DNA from: Sporohalobacter salinus
Lineage (GTDB): Bacteria; Bacillota; Halanaerobiia; Halobacteroidales; Acetohalobiaceae
Direction: 5' to 3'
NCBI RefSeq assembly: GCF_016908635.1
Contig: NZ_JAFBEG010000005.1
Span: 1 to 64,000, forward strand
Length of the DNA: 64,000 bases
How positions within the stretch are numbered: the first letter of the stretch is position 1; each line of letters begins with the position of its first letter. Made by a program: the position numbers and the translations under genes. Of the stretch, positions 36,939 through 45,884 are shown piece after piece. A model generated the notes under the pieces. The model saw only the letters and a program-made list of their open reading frames with translations. It ran no database searches and was not told where the DNA came from.

Positions 36939-37943
36939 TTAACTTCCAATTAACTCCTCAGCAATCTGAATTGTATTTAAAGCAGCTCCTTTTCGCAGAT
37001 TATTAGCTACAATCCAAAGATTTAGACCTGCTTCTACTGTCTCATCTACTCGAATTCTTCCTACTAATACATCATCATCTTCTTCAGATTCTATCTGTGT
37101 TGGATAAGATAACTCATCAGGGTTATCAACCACTCTAACTCCTTTAGCCTCTCTTAATAACCTTTTTGCCTCTGCAGCTTCTAATTTAGAACCTAACTCT
37201 AAGTTAACTGACTCACCATGGCCAATTAAAACAGGAATTCTAACTGTAGTTGCTGTTACTTTTATAAAATCATCATTCATAATCTTTTTAGTTTCATTGA
37301 CCATTTTCATCTCTTCTTTAGTATAATCATTATCAAAGAAAACATCAATATGCGGTAAGGCATTAAAAGCAATCTGTTGAGGATATACTTCTGGATTGAT
37401 CTCTTCTTTATCTAAAACTTTCTTTGATTGTTCAATTAATTCATCCATAGCATCCTTTCCTGTCCCCGAAACTGCTTGATAAGTAGACACTACAATACGC
37501 TTAATACCTACTTTATCATAAATAGGCTTTAAAGCAACTACCATCTGAATTGTAGAACAATTAGGATTAGCAATAATTCCATTATGTTCAGCAATATCCT
37601 CTGAATTTACTTCCGGTACTATTAATGGTACCTCATCATCCATTCTAAAAGCACTACTATTATCAATCATTACAGCTCCTCTTTTAACTACTTCATCAGC
37701 TAAATTCTTACTTGCTGTACTTCCAGCACTAAACAGCGCAATATCTATATCTTCAAATGACTCAGGAGTGGTAACTTCTACTTCATAATCTTCTCCTTTT
37801 ACTGTCATAACTGTTCCTGCTGATCGTTCAGTAGCCAATAACTTCAAGTGATCAAAGGGAAACTCTCTTTCCTCTAAAATATTTAACATTTCTCTTCCTA
37901 CAGCTCCAGTAGCACCAACTACAGCAACATTACATCTTTCCAT
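36939..37943 (-). CDS. asd: Aspartate-semialdehyde dehydrogenase
   Basis: Asd reduces aspartyl phosphate to aspartate semialdehyde with NADPH. It is 334 aa. The N-terminal nucleotide-binding motif is VVGATGAVGREML, and the catalytic cysteine C129 is in IANPNCSTIQM. It supplies dapA, two genes downstream. Gaps on either side are under 50 bases. Confidence 0.95.
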   Translation of the reverse strand: MERCNVAVVGATGAVGREMLNILEEREFPFDHLKLLATERSAGTVMTVKGEDYEVEVTTPESFEDIDIALFSAGSTASKNLADEVVKRGAVMIDNSSAFRMDDEVPLIVPEVNSEDIAEHNGIIANPNCSTIQMVVALKPIYDKVGIKRIVVSTYQAVSGTGKDAMDELIEQSKKVLDKEEINPEVYPQQIAFNALPHIDVFFDNDYTKEEMKMVNETKKIMNDDFIKVTATTVRIPVLIGHGESVNLELGSKLEAAEAKRLLREAKGVRVVDNPDELSYPTQIESEEDDDVLVGRIRVDETVEAGLNLWIVANNLRKGAALNTIQIAEELIGS

Positions 37944-37988
37944 AATAAATTCCTCCTAATCTAGATTAAATATTTTTCTTAATCTACT

Positions 37989-38582
37989 TTAAATTCCTTT
38001 ATACTCTATCAATACAGGTTGAATCTGTCTTCCTTCTAAGGCATACTCTGAAGTAGCAGGTATCAAATCCATTCTAGCTACTAATGAATTAATCTTTTTG
38101 TTCGGGTTATCCTGCCCAAAAGGAACAAAATATATATTCTTAGTATTCAATAGCTCACCTAAATTTCGAGCATTATTTCCCAAACCATCATTAGAAGCAA
38201 TTTCCAATACTACTGGACGATTATTTCTCAAATGAGACTTAACAGACATCAATACCGGAGTATCAGTAATTGCATTAGCTATCTTGGCTAATGTATTCCC
38301 AGTACATGGAGCAACAATTAATATATCTAATAATCTATCAGGACCAATCGGTTCAGCTTCTACTATTGTCGTTTTAGGTTCATTATCTGTAATCTCCTTT
38401 ATTTCTGATATCCACTTATCAGCCGCACCAAATTTAGTATCCATTTTCTGAACTGCATTTGATAAAATAGGTGTAACTATTCCCCCAGCCTCTACTACTC
38501 TCTTGAGTTGAGGAATTACCTGACCAAGAGTACAGTGAGAACCAGTAAATGCAAAACCAATTTTTTTATCTTTCAACTCCAA
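37989..38582 (-). CDS. dpaB: Dipicolinate synthase subunit B
   Basis: DpaB (SpoVFB) is the flavoprotein-like subunit of dipicolinate synthase, which makes spore dipicolinic acid in the mother cell. It is 197 aa with KKIGFAFTGSHCTLGQVIPQL at the N-terminus and VAPCTGNTLAKIANAITDTPVLM, both typical of the phosphopantothenoylcysteine-decarboxylase fold. It follows dpaA by 29 bases. Confidence 0.93.
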   Translation of the reverse strand: MELKDKKIGFAFTGSHCTLGQVIPQLKRVVEAGGIVTPILSNAVQKMDTKFGAADKWISEIKEITDNEPKTTIVEAEPIGPDRLLDILIVAPCTGNTLAKIANAITDTPVLMSVKSHLRNNRPVVLEIASNDGLGNNARNLGELLNTKNIYFVPFGQDNPNKKINSLVARMDLIPATSEYALEGRQIQPVLIEYKGI

Positions 38583-38611
38583 ACAGACACACCTCCTTTG
38601 GAAGGTTAACT

Positions 38612-39493
38612 TTAAATTCTATCAACAATTAAACGTGGAACTATCTTACCTAAAATCTCTCCAGCAGTTTTAGGAGCTACTTTCCCTGGAAGTCCTAAAC
38701 TTAAAATCGCTTCAATTCCTAACTCTTCAGCAGCAGTAAAATCTGTACCACCAGGTGCCGATGCCAAATCAATAATTAAAGCTTCAGATTTTACTTCAGT
38801 CAATACTTCTCTATTAAGTACTAGAGCTGGTACAGTATTGTAAATAAAATCCATTTCAGAAATTACATCTTTTAATTCAGTAAAACTGACTGGAATCATT
38901 CCTAATTCTTTAGCTCGTGCTCTATCAGCAGGATTTCTTGCTGCTACGTAAGTCTCACTCCCTAGTCCTTCTAACATTCTAGCTTGAGTCAAACCTAATC
39001 TCCCTAATCCTAATACTATAGATTTGTTACCATGTAGAGTAATATCCGAATTCTCCATAGCAACTTGAATAGCTCCTTCAGCAGTAGGAATCGAATTCAA
39101 TATAGCTAATTCGTCAAGATCAGCAAGTTGAATTAATTCTAAGTCATTTTGCTGACAATAATTCTTTATCTCCTCTTGTGCCATTCCAATCATAAACATA
39201 CTTTCTGGAGCTAATTGAGAGAAAAATTCCTGCGTTAATCTCACAGATTTATTATCAAAGGTTGTCTTTAAATATCCTCTCTGGTCTATTCCAGTCATAG
39301 GAGCAATAATTACATCAGCATCTTTAATTACTTCTGATAGTTTATCTTTAATTATTAAACCTTCAATTTTGTTTTCTGGCTGCCCTAATGTCTTAATTTT
39401 AGCATCAGCTGCTGCTAGAGAATGTAACATAACTTCTTCTCGATTCCCCCCACCTAAAACCGCTATTTCAACTCCTTTTAATCTATTATTCAT
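38612..39493 (-). CDS. dpaA: Dipicolinate synthase subunit A
   Basis: DpaA (SpoVFA) is the NAD(P)-binding subunit of dipicolinate synthase, oxidising dihydrodipicolinate. It is 293 aa with a Rossmann segment SIVLGLGRLGLTQARMLEGLG in the middle. Its presence, together with dpaB, shows that this species uses the Bacillus-type route rather than the electron-transfer flavoprotein route of many clostridia. A 72-base gap separates it from dapB and holds a candidate sporulation promoter. Confidence 0.94.
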   Translation of the reverse strand: MNNRLKGVEIAVLGGGNREEVMLHSLAAADAKIKTLGQPENKIEGLIIKDKLSEVIKDADVIIAPMTGIDQRGYLKTTFDNKSVRLTQEFFSQLAPESMFMIGMAQEEIKNYCQQNDLELIQLADLDELAILNSIPTAEGAIQVAMENSDITLHGNKSIVLGLGRLGLTQARMLEGLGSETYVAARNPADRARAKELGMIPVSFTELKDVISEMDFIYNTVPALVLNREVLTEVKSEALIIDLASAPGGTDFTAAEELGIEAILSLGLPGKVAPKTAGEILGKIVPRLIVDRI

Positions 39494-39526
39494 TCAAACC
39501 CCTTCCTTTAAGTCAATAATCAATTA

Positions 39527-39555
39527 TATTATATGGTCAACCTCCCAAAGTAGTG
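39527..39555 (-). promoter_or_regulatory. Candidate mother-cell (sigma-E/sigma-K type) promoter for dpaA
   Basis: On the minus strand CACT (39555-39552) stands 16 bases before CATATAATA (39535-39527). The latter fits the CATAnnnTA -10 shared by sigma-E and sigma-K, and the AC fits the sigma-K -35. It lies in the dapB-dpaA gap. The region is A/T-rich, so a chance match is possible. Confidence 0.4.
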
Positions 39556-39565
39556 CCTGTCTAAT

Positions 39566-40363
39566 TTAAAATTCCATTAAATTTTCTAATCCATAAACAA
39601 CATTATCTACTTCATTTAATTTTTCTAACGCTAATTTAACTCCAGGCATAAAAGAACGTCGATTAATAGAATCATGTCTAATCTTTAAAGTTTGTCCAAC
39701 TCCTCCAAATAATACTTCTTGGTGAGCAACTAATCCTGATAATCTAACACTGTGAATGTTAATATTCCCCTCTTCACCACCACGAGCACCTCTTAATTTT
39801 TCTATTTCTTCTACTTCTTTTTCTTTATCTTCTTGTATCTTATTAATTAATTCTGCAGTCTTAATGGCAGTTCCTGAAGGCGCATCTAACTTCTGGTCAT
39901 GATGTAATTCAATAATTTCGGCTTGATCTAAATACTTTGCAGCCATTTGAGAAAACTTCATCATTAAAATAGCACCAATGGCAAAGTTAGGAGCAATAAT
40001 AACTCTAGTTTCGTTTTTATCAGTCCAGTTTTCTATTTTATTGATATCAACTTCTGTAATTCCTGTCGTACCTACTACCATATCAACGCCATTTTCTATA
40101 CCAGTTTTAATATTCTCCATTACTACCTGAGGAGTAGTAAAATCAACTATAGCATCAGGATTCGTTTCAGAAATAGCTTTCGCTAAATCTGATTTTATCT
40201 CTATAGTTGAAGCTGATATTCCTAATAATTCATGAATATCTTCCCCAACATCAACTTCATCTACAGCACTTACTAATTTTAATCCATCAGCTCTCTCCAG
40301 CAATTTAACAACTTCTTGTCCCATTTTACCTCGAGCACCATTTACTATCACGCGTTTTGTCAT
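39566..40363 (-). CDS. dapB: 4-hydroxy-tetrahydrodipicolinate reductase
   Basis: DapB reduces the DapA product to tetrahydrodipicolinate on the way to diaminopimelate and lysine. It is 265 aa. The N-terminal nucleotide site is VIVNGARGKMGQEV; the catalytic region is ELHHDQKLDAPSGTA (H154, H155, K158). It is the first gene behind the lysine riboswitch, and it competes with DpaA/DpaB for the same intermediate. Confidence 0.95.
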   Translation of the reverse strand: MTKRVIVNGARGKMGQEVVKLLERADGLKLVSAVDEVDVGEDIHELLGISASTIEIKSDLAKAISETNPDAIVDFTTPQVVMENIKTGIENGVDMVVGTTGITEVDINKIENWTDKNETRVIIAPNFAIGAILMMKFSQMAAKYLDQAEIIELHHDQKLDAPSGTAIKTAELINKIQEDKEKEVEEIEKLRGARGGEEGNINIHSVRLSGLVAHQEVLFGGVGQTLKIRHDSINRRSFMPGVKLALEKLNEVDNVVYGLENLMEF

Positions 40364-40406
40364 CTTTTTAACTCCTTCCCAACAATTTTATAATATTATC
40401 AATACT

Positions 40407-40437
40407 AAAAAAATGATTGGTAAAGATACCAATCATT
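40407..40437 (-). terminator. Riboswitch-controlled terminator before dapB
   Basis: AATGATTGGTA and TACCAATCATT (40412-40437) form an 11-bp stem followed by seven T on the minus strand. The outer arm (40431-40440) can instead pair with 40452-40461 to form a ten-bp antiterminator. Confidence 0.85.
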
Positions 40438-40458
40438 ATATATGAAACACTTATAATG

Positions 40459-40637
40459 ATTAAGATAGTCCTTCACCAGTTTTAACTGATGACAGTTCTG
40501 AAGTTATTAACCCCAGCCCCAACCTGAACTTAATAATCAGGTTAAATTCAAGTTTCGGAAATAACTCCTTTCCCCAGAAGAAAACCTGATATATGATCTT
40601 CTGAATACTGATAATTATTCCAGCCTCCATCTTAATC
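40459..40637 (-). promoter_or_regulatory. Lysine riboswitch (L-box) of the dapB operon
   Basis: Read on the minus strand, TTAAGAT (40635-40629) pairs with ATCTTAA (40466-40460) to form P1. Between them the conserved core appears in order: GGAGGC, ATCAGTA, a GGGGAAAGGAG element, TTCCGAAACTTG, GGTTGGGGCTG and ACTGTCA. The last arm is ACTGGTGAAGGACTATC. The order and spacing match known lysine aptamers. The 3' strand of P1 runs straight into the antiterminator, so lysine binding should favour the terminator and switch the operon off. Confidence 0.9.
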
Positions 40638-40686
40638 CTATATAATTTTCCCAGCTACACTTTATTTTCTAACAAATTCATCAAAA

Positions 40687-40692
40687 TGTCAA
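40687..40692 (-). promoter_or_regulatory. -35 element of the probable dapB operon promoter
   Basis: A perfect TTGACA (minus strand) lies about 52 bases before P1 of the riboswitch. No good -10 is found at the ideal spacing (GAAAAT at 17, TAGAAA at 15), so the promoter is only probable. Confidence 0.4.
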
Positions 40693-40700
40693 GTCTAAAT

Positions 40701-40727
40701 AAAAAAAGGGGAAGAATTTTCTCCCCC
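40701..40727 (-). terminator. Terminator of the 17M-like gene
   Basis: GGGGAGAA pairs with TTCTTCCCC with one wobble, and the minus strand continues with seven T. It lies just upstream of the dapB operon promoter. Confidence 0.85.
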
Positions 40728-40737
40728 GATAAATTAT

Positions 40738-41271
40738 TTAATAATTTTCAACATCTATAGCACCATTACGCTGCATAATTGTTGCTATCTCGGTTACCTC
40801 TTCTTCATTCCTTACTCCTTCATAAATAGCCAGCATATTACCACCACGAATCTGCTCTTTATAGTCTTTACTAACTTCTTTTGGAATTCCATAGTCAACT
40901 AATGCTCCTGTTAACCCCCCAGCTGCAGCTCCACTTAACCCAGCTGCAATGGGACCAGCAGCAATAATTGGACCGACACCAGGAATTGCAAGAGTTCCTG
41001 CACCTGCTAATAAACCAGCAACTCCTCCAATTGCTCCCCCAGTTGTAGTTCCACTAGTTAATTTCTGATCTTCAGATATCATCTCTGTTCTATTCTCATC
41101 ATATCCCATTCCTTCTCCAGTTTCTTCACCTTGCTGTCGGTTTCCAGCAGCATTCTCATCCTCTTTAGCCACTAATGACATTCCTTCTTCACTATAACCT
41201 GATCCTTTAAGCTCTTGTAATACTTTTTCTGCTTGTTCTTGGCTATCAAAAACCCCTATTACTGATGACAT
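40738..41271 (-). CDS. General stress protein 17M-like protein
   Basis: This 177-residue protein has an N-terminal domain SVIGVFDSQEQAEKVLQELKGSGYSEEGMSLVAKE, typical of the YflT/17M domain. A Gly/Ala-rich hydrophobic stretch (residues about 75-125) may lie in the membrane, and a C-terminal repeat of the same alpha-beta fold follows. A role in stress response is inferred from the family. It lies between ymxH and the riboswitch, with its own terminator. Confidence 0.8.
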   Translation of the reverse strand: MSSVIGVFDSQEQAEKVLQELKGSGYSEEGMSLVAKEDENAAGNRQQGEETGEGMGYDENRTEMISEDQKLTSGTTTGGAIGGVAGLLAGAGTLAIPGVGPIIAAGPIAAGLSGAAAGGLTGALVDYGIPKEVSKDYKEQIRGGNMLAIYEGVRNEEEVTEIATIMQRNGAIDVENY

Positions 41272-41342
41272 AATTTTAGCCTCCTTATCATTTAGTCATT
41301 TAGGATTTAATATATCCTAAAATTAAGGAGACTATTCTAACA

Positions 41343-41609
41343 TTATATAGAAGCCCGCTGCGGTTGTAATTCATTATCCAAATCAACAATAATAACTTCT
41401 GAGCCCACCTTTTTTACTGCCTGCCAAGGAATTACTAGATATTTCTCTTCACCAAAGATACTTAAAAAACCACCCTGATTGGGAATAATTATTGATTCTA
41501 TATCACCTGATTTTATATCTAAAATCAGTTCAGTATCTCCTAAGATTCCTAATCTACCTCCATCATGCATATTTATAATTTCCTTACCTTGCAATTCACT
41601 TAGCTTCAT
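41343..41609 (-). CDS. ymxH: YlmC/YmxH family sporulation protein (PRC-barrel)
   Basis: This 88-residue PRC-barrel protein begins MKLSELQGKEIINMHDGGRL and contains GDIESIIIP and YLVIPWQAVKKVG. These are typical of the YlmC/YmxH family. The ATG at 41609 follows AAGGAGG at 7 bases, which rules out a longer start. In B. subtilis ymxH lies directly before dpaA; here the 17M-like gene and dapB come between. Confidence 0.88.
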   Translation of the reverse strand: MKLSELQGKEIINMHDGGRLGILGDTELILDIKSGDIESIIIPNQGGFLSIFGEEKYLVIPWQAVKKVGSEVIIVDLDNELQPQRASI

Positions 41610-41671
41610 CTTTATCCTCCTTAACAAGTTCTTTCTATATATTTATGCAAAACCGTTAGGAGGTATTAAAA

Positions 41672-42109
41672 TCAATCCATAATTCCGGTATGTCCAAATC
41701 CTCCTTCTCCTCTATCAGTTACTGATAATTCTTCTACTTCTTCCCACTCAACCTCTTCATATTTTTGAACTACCAATTGAGCTATCCTAGCTCCTTTTTT
41801 TACACTGAACTCTTCCTGCCCATGATTAATTAACGGAATTCCTATTTCTCCACGATAGCCAGGATCAATTACTCCATCAGCATTTAAAACAGTAACTCCA
41901 TAATCTACAGCTAAACCACTTCTAGGATTGACAAATCCAGCATAGCCACGTGGCAGAGAAATAGCTATTCCTGTTTTAAATAATCTATATTCTCCTGGCT
42001 TTAATACTCCTTCTTCACGTGAATATAGATCCATTCCTACATCCTCTCCGCGGTGTTTATATTCCGGCAATGGTAGTGAATCGTCAAGTCGCTTAATTTC
42101 TATCTTCAT
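41672..42109 (-). CDS. dut: dUTP diphosphatase
   Basis: Dut hydrolyses dUTP to dUMP, keeping uracil out of DNA and feeding dTMP synthesis. It is 145 aa, the usual trimeric type. All five motifs are seen: GVDMGMDL-like start, PRSGLAVDYGV, NADGVIDPGYRGEI, KGARIAQLVV and RGEGGFGHTG (the C-terminal lid). Confidence 0.95.
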   Translation of the reverse strand: MKIEIKRLDDSLPLPEYKHRGEDVGMDLYSREEGVLKPGEYRLFKTGIAISLPRGYAGFVNPRSGLAVDYGVTVLNADGVIDPGYRGEIGIPLINHGQEEFSVKKGARIAQLVVQKYEEVEWEEVEELSVTDRGEGGFGHTGIMD

Positions 42110-42164
42110 TTTCTTCCCTCCATCTTGAATTAATAGTACTTGGTTTATTTCAGCAAAAAATAAA

Positions 42165-43016
42165 TTATTCCTGCTGCTGGCCTAAAATTTTAATTATTAA
42201 TACTCTTCCATGTATACTACCCTTAATAATTAATGGAAACGAATATTGATTATGAAATTTAAAATCTAATAAATTCCAAGCTACTGCTGCATCCTGACCT
42301 TCCGGCACATATCCTACTGAACTAGAATGAGGATATCTTTCTATTATCTGTAAATTAGCTTTCTGCACTGCATTATAAAGCGTACTAGAAACCTGACAAA
42401 CACCGCCTCCAATTCCTGACCCTGCAGTCCCATTATACAAAACTGGCCCTTTCTTATATCCTCGTTTTTTTGTTCGCGGACCAACTACTTGATTAAAGGA
42501 AAATATTTTATCAGAATATAAAATATAATTATTTATACTTTTAGTTGCTAACTTAATATTTTTTACTCTTTTTCGATTACCGCTAATAACTGTTTTATAC
42601 TTACCCATCACCTCTGTAACTTTCTTTAAGTCTTGAATAGTTGGATAAGGATGTATTTGATAAACCTCAGATTCTATTCTACTCTCAGCTTCTGCTGTCA
42701 TAATCTTATTTACTGTACTTTCTACATCTATAATTTCCCCTTTTCTCTCAGCAATTATCCTTCCAGTTTCACCATCTATTCTAGCGTTTTTACTCCAAAT
42801 TCTATTCTCTACAGCATCTTTTCTTACTAATTTATAAACTTCAGTTCGAAAAAGATATTCTACTAATTGTCCTTCATAAATAACATCTTTTTCCACTCCA
42901 TATAACCTTCGGTTGATTCTTTCAACAACTAAATTAGTAACCAACAATAATGCTATAATAACTAAAAAAATTATTGCTACAGTTTTTTTATTAAAATCAA
43001 TAATATTCAGTATCAT
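42165..43016 (-). CDS. VanW family protein
   Basis: This 283-residue protein has one N-terminal membrane segment (residues 12-30) and an extracytoplasmic VanW/YoaR domain. The signature is ILYSDKIFSFNQVVGPRTK, then GIGGGVCQVSSTLYNA. The family is tied to the cell envelope, but its reaction is unknown. It abuts the deacetylase gene with no gap, suggesting a joint transcript of cell-wall genes. Confidence 0.87.
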   Translation of the reverse strand: MILNIIDFNKKTVAIIFLVIIALLLVTNLVVERINRRLYGVEKDVIYEGQLVEYLFRTEVYKLVRKDAVENRIWSKNARIDGETGRIIAERKGEIIDVESTVNKIMTAEAESRIESEVYQIHPYPTIQDLKKVTEVMGKYKTVISGNRKRVKNIKLATKSINNYILYSDKIFSFNQVVGPRTKKRGYKKGPVLYNGTAGSGIGGGVCQVSSTLYNAVQKANLQIIERYPHSSSVGYVPEGQDAAVAWNLLDFKFHNQYSFPLIIKGSIHGRVLIIKILGQQQE

Positions 43017-43751
43017 TTAATCACCTGACTTTGTCAGCAATTCAGATACAGTTACTAATTTATACCCTTCAGCCTGTAATTTATCGATCATCTTTGATAA
43101 TGCCTTAGCTGTCGGCTCAGTAGGATGCATTAAAATAATTCCTCCATTACTAGAATCACGCATTACTCTATGAATAATCACCTTTGGTTCTGGACGTTTC
43201 CAATCAATTGTATCTGCTGTCCACATAATTGTTTTATAGCCTAATTCATCAGCTAATTTGACTACTTTTTCATTATATTCCCCATAAGGTGGAGCAAACA
43301 GATCAATTTTTTCTCCAGTTATATCCTGCAATAACTTTTCGTTCTTCTTAATTAAATTTTTTAAGCGTTCTCGAGATAATTTATTAGGATGAAGATGTCG
43401 ATACCCATGGTTGCCCACTTCATGTCCTTCATTAGCTATCTCTTTAGTTAATTCAGGAAACTTCTTTACCCATTTACCAAGAAAAAAGAAAGTAGCCTCT
43501 ACATTCTTTTCCTTCAATACTTTAAGCATCTTAGGTATATGTTCCTGTCCCCAGGCTACATTGATTGTTAAGGCCATCTCTTTTTTAGTCTCAGGACCAT
43601 GATAATAGGGATTAACTTCATTGTTTACTACTGGTGCTACATCAGATGTTAGCATATTAACTATAAAACTAGCTGTTATCAATAAAATAATAATCCCTAA
43701 TAGTACTATTCGATGTAAAGGAATAAAATAAAATCTAAACTTATTAAACAT
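43017..43751 (-). CDS. Polysaccharide deacetylase-like protein, active site degenerate
   Basis: This 244-residue NodB-homology protein with an N-terminal anchor (residues 15-33) resembles sporulation protein YlxY. The metal histidines H110, H115 and H119 are present in HEVGNHGYRH. However, the first motif reads ALTINVAWG, with N64 in place of the catalytic Asp and no second Asp, and the third motif has A153 instead of Arg before PPYGEY. It may be inactive or have a changed activity. It follows a more canonical paralogue by four bases. Confidence 0.85.
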   Translation of the reverse strand: MFNKFRFYFIPLHRIVLLGIIILLITASFIVNMLTSDVAPVVNNEVNPYYHGPETKKEMALTINVAWGQEHIPKMLKVLKEKNVEATFFFLGKWVKKFPELTKEIANEGHEVGNHGYRHLHPNKLSRERLKNLIKKNEKLLQDITGEKIDLFAPPYGEYNEKVVKLADELGYKTIMWTADTIDWKRPEPKVIIHRVMRDSSNGGIILMHPTEPTAKALSKMIDKLQAEGYKLVTVSELLTKSGD

Positions 43752-43755
43752 CTAA

Positions 43756-44538
43756 TTACTCCTCTCCAGAATTTCTTCTTTTCTTTTGCACTCCAGAATG
43801 GCTCTCAATATAATAATTATTATCATAAGTCAACTCAGATACTTTTACTATTTCATAGCCCTGCTTTTTCAACTTTGGTACTAAAATCTCAAGCGCTTCA
43901 ACAATAACTGTAGCATTATTATGCATCAAAATAATATCGCCAGGACCTACTTTATTTAATACACGATTAACAATAGAATCAACACCTGGATCCTTCCAAT
44001 CCAATGAATCAATACTCCACTGAATCGTTTTAAAATTTAATTTTTTAGCAACATTAATTACTTTATTACTATATTCTCCAAAAGGAGGTCGAAACACCTT
44101 AGGCTGCTTACCAACTAAATTTTCAATCTGTTCCTGATTTTTAGTTAATTCTTTTTTTATTTCTGATCTGCTTAAAGAATTTAGATGAGGATGACTATAA
44201 GTATGATTACCGATCTCATGTCCATCCTCCGCTATCTTTTTAGCCATCTCTGGATACTCCTCTAACCAATTACCACCAAAAAAGAAAGTAATTTTAATAT
44301 CATGCTCACGAAGAACTTTTAAAATATCTTCAGTATATTCAGCTCCCCACATTCCATCCAATGTAATAGCTATCTTCTTTTGTGAAGTATCTACTTTATA
44401 GATAGGTACTAATCGACTTCCAGTTAATAAACTAACCTTTTCACTTAAATTAGAAGTTAAATTTCCTAAAAAGAAAATACCCACTCCAATAATCAATAAT
44501 AAAATTAAAGCAACCCACTTTGAAAGATAAAGATTCAC
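43756..44538 (-). CDS. Polysaccharide deacetylase, PdaB-like
   Basis: This 260-residue protein has an N-terminal membrane anchor (residues 8-26) and a NodB-homology domain that removes acetyl groups from peptidoglycan-type sugars. It keeps D61 (TLDGMWG), the histidines H107, H112 and H116 (HEIGNHTYSH), and R150 in RPPFGEY. The single Asp in motif 1 is as in PdaB, a spore-cortex protein. It is the first gene of the deacetylase-deacetylase-VanW group. Confidence 0.87.
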   Translation of the reverse strand: MNLYLSKWVALILLLIIGVGIFFLGNLTSNLSEKVSLLTGSRLVPIYKVDTSQKKIAITLDGMWGAEYTEDILKVLREHDIKITFFFGGNWLEEYPEMAKKIAEDGHEIGNHTYSHPHLNSLSRSEIKKELTKNQEQIENLVGKQPKVFRPPFGEYSNKVINVAKKLNFKTIQWSIDSLDWKDPGVDSIVNRVLNKVGPGDIILMHNNATVIVEALEILVPKLKKQGYEIVKVSELTYDNNYYIESHSGVQKKRRNSGEE

Positions 44539-44699
44539 ACTTAATTCCTCCCTATTATCATACCTCTGCTAACTACTTATTCATAATTAACAACAAATAT
44601 AACCAAAATGATGGCTGGTAAATTTTACTCAGCATATTCTGATAAAAAGTTTAATAATCATTCTATAGACTCTATAAAAATAAGGAGTTTTAGAATAAA

Positions 44700-45884
44700 A
44701 TGCCCAATTTTTTAGTGATTAATAAATATAGATTAATTATTATCTTAAGTATTATTATTTTCTTATTTGGTTTATTTACGGGAGGTATTACCCAAAATAA
44801 TAACTTCTCTCAACTTAAAAAAGTAATTATAATTGATCCTGGACACGGTGGTATAGATACAGGTACTCATAGAAATAAAATCTATGAAAAAGATATTAAT
44901 CTAAAAATAGCTAAACATCTATCCAATTTTCTTGAAAAAGGAAACCTAAAGGTAATCCTAACTAGAAATGATGATTCCTTATACAAAAACGACCGTAATA
45001 AAGATATAAAATATCGAGCTAGATTAGCTAATAAAAAAAATGCTGATCTTTTTATCAGCATTCATGTCAATAGTTTTCCTGGGACCAGTTCTTTTGGTGG
45101 GCAAACCTTCTATAATCCTAATTCCTCTCAAAGTAAAAAATTAGCTAAATTTATCCAGCAAAAATTAATCAATATTCAACCTGAAAATTATCGCAAAATA
45201 AAACCTGGAAACTTTTATGTATTGAATAAAACAGATATGACGGCAGTTTTAGTAGAAGTCGGATTTTTAAGTAATAAAAAAGATTTCGACCGATTAACTA
45301 GTACAAACGGAAGAAAGAAAATTGCTAAAGCTTTAAGTGAAGGAATAATTGCTTATCTTAATAATAATCTATCGTTACCACCAACAGAAAAAGAATCTCA
45401 ACAACAATCTAACCAAGCAAATACTACTCTCAATAATAAATTTAAAATTTACTTCTCTAAAGTTACAACCAACAAAGCAAAATTAGTTTCTGTTACCGAA
45501 ACAATTCCTACAACTGAAATATTTGTTACTAATTCTAAATCTTTAATTGAACAAATAGCTTCTAAAGCATTACAATCTTTAATCGCAGGACCAAAATTCA
45601 AAAATAAACTTCAAAACGTAATTCCAACAGAAACTAAATTATTAGGACTTAAAGTTAGGAATAAAACTGCTTATGTAAACTTTAGTCGAGAAATAGTTAC
45701 TAACTTCAATGGAGGTAGTACAAAAGAAAAATTAACTGTTAGTGCCATTGTTCAAACGTTAACTCAGTTTTCTGAAATCAATCAAGTAGAGATTTTAATT
45801 AATAATCAGCAGAATAGAAGTATTGGAGGGCATATATTTTTTAACCATCCATTAACTAAAAAAGACCTACCCGATATCAGGTAG
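44700..45884 (+). CDS. N-acetylmuramoyl-L-alanine amidase with C-terminal GerMN domain
   Basis: Of 394 aa, residues 10-28 form a signal or anchor. Residues 40-225 are an Amidase_3 domain with zinc ligands H49 in DPGHGG, E63 in YEKD and the histidine of ISIHVNS, and the catalytic Glu in LVEVGFLSN. Residues about 245-390 form a GerMN (sporulation/germination) domain. CwlD-type amidases make muramic lactam in the spore cortex; GerM acts in sporulation too. Here both are in one chain. GGAG stands 11 bases before ATG, a rather long gap. Confidence 0.9.
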   Translation: MPNFLVINKYRLIIILSIIIFLFGLFTGGITQNNNFSQLKKVIIIDPGHGGIDTGTHRNKIYEKDINLKIAKHLSNFLEKGNLKVILTRNDDSLYKNDRNKDIKYRARLANKKNADLFISIHVNSFPGTSSFGGQTFYNPNSSQSKKLAKFIQQKLINIQPENYRKIKPGNFYVLNKTDMTAVLVEVGFLSNKKDFDRLTSTNGRKKIAKALSEGIIAYLNNNLSLPPTEKESQQQSNQANTTLNNKFKIYFSKVTTNKAKLVSVTETIPTTEIFVTNSKSLIEQIASKALQSLIAGPKFKNKLQNVIPTETKLLGLKVRNKTAYVNFSREIVTNFNGGSTKEKLTVSAIVQTLTQFSEINQVEILINNQQNRSIGGHIFFNHPLTKKDLPDIR

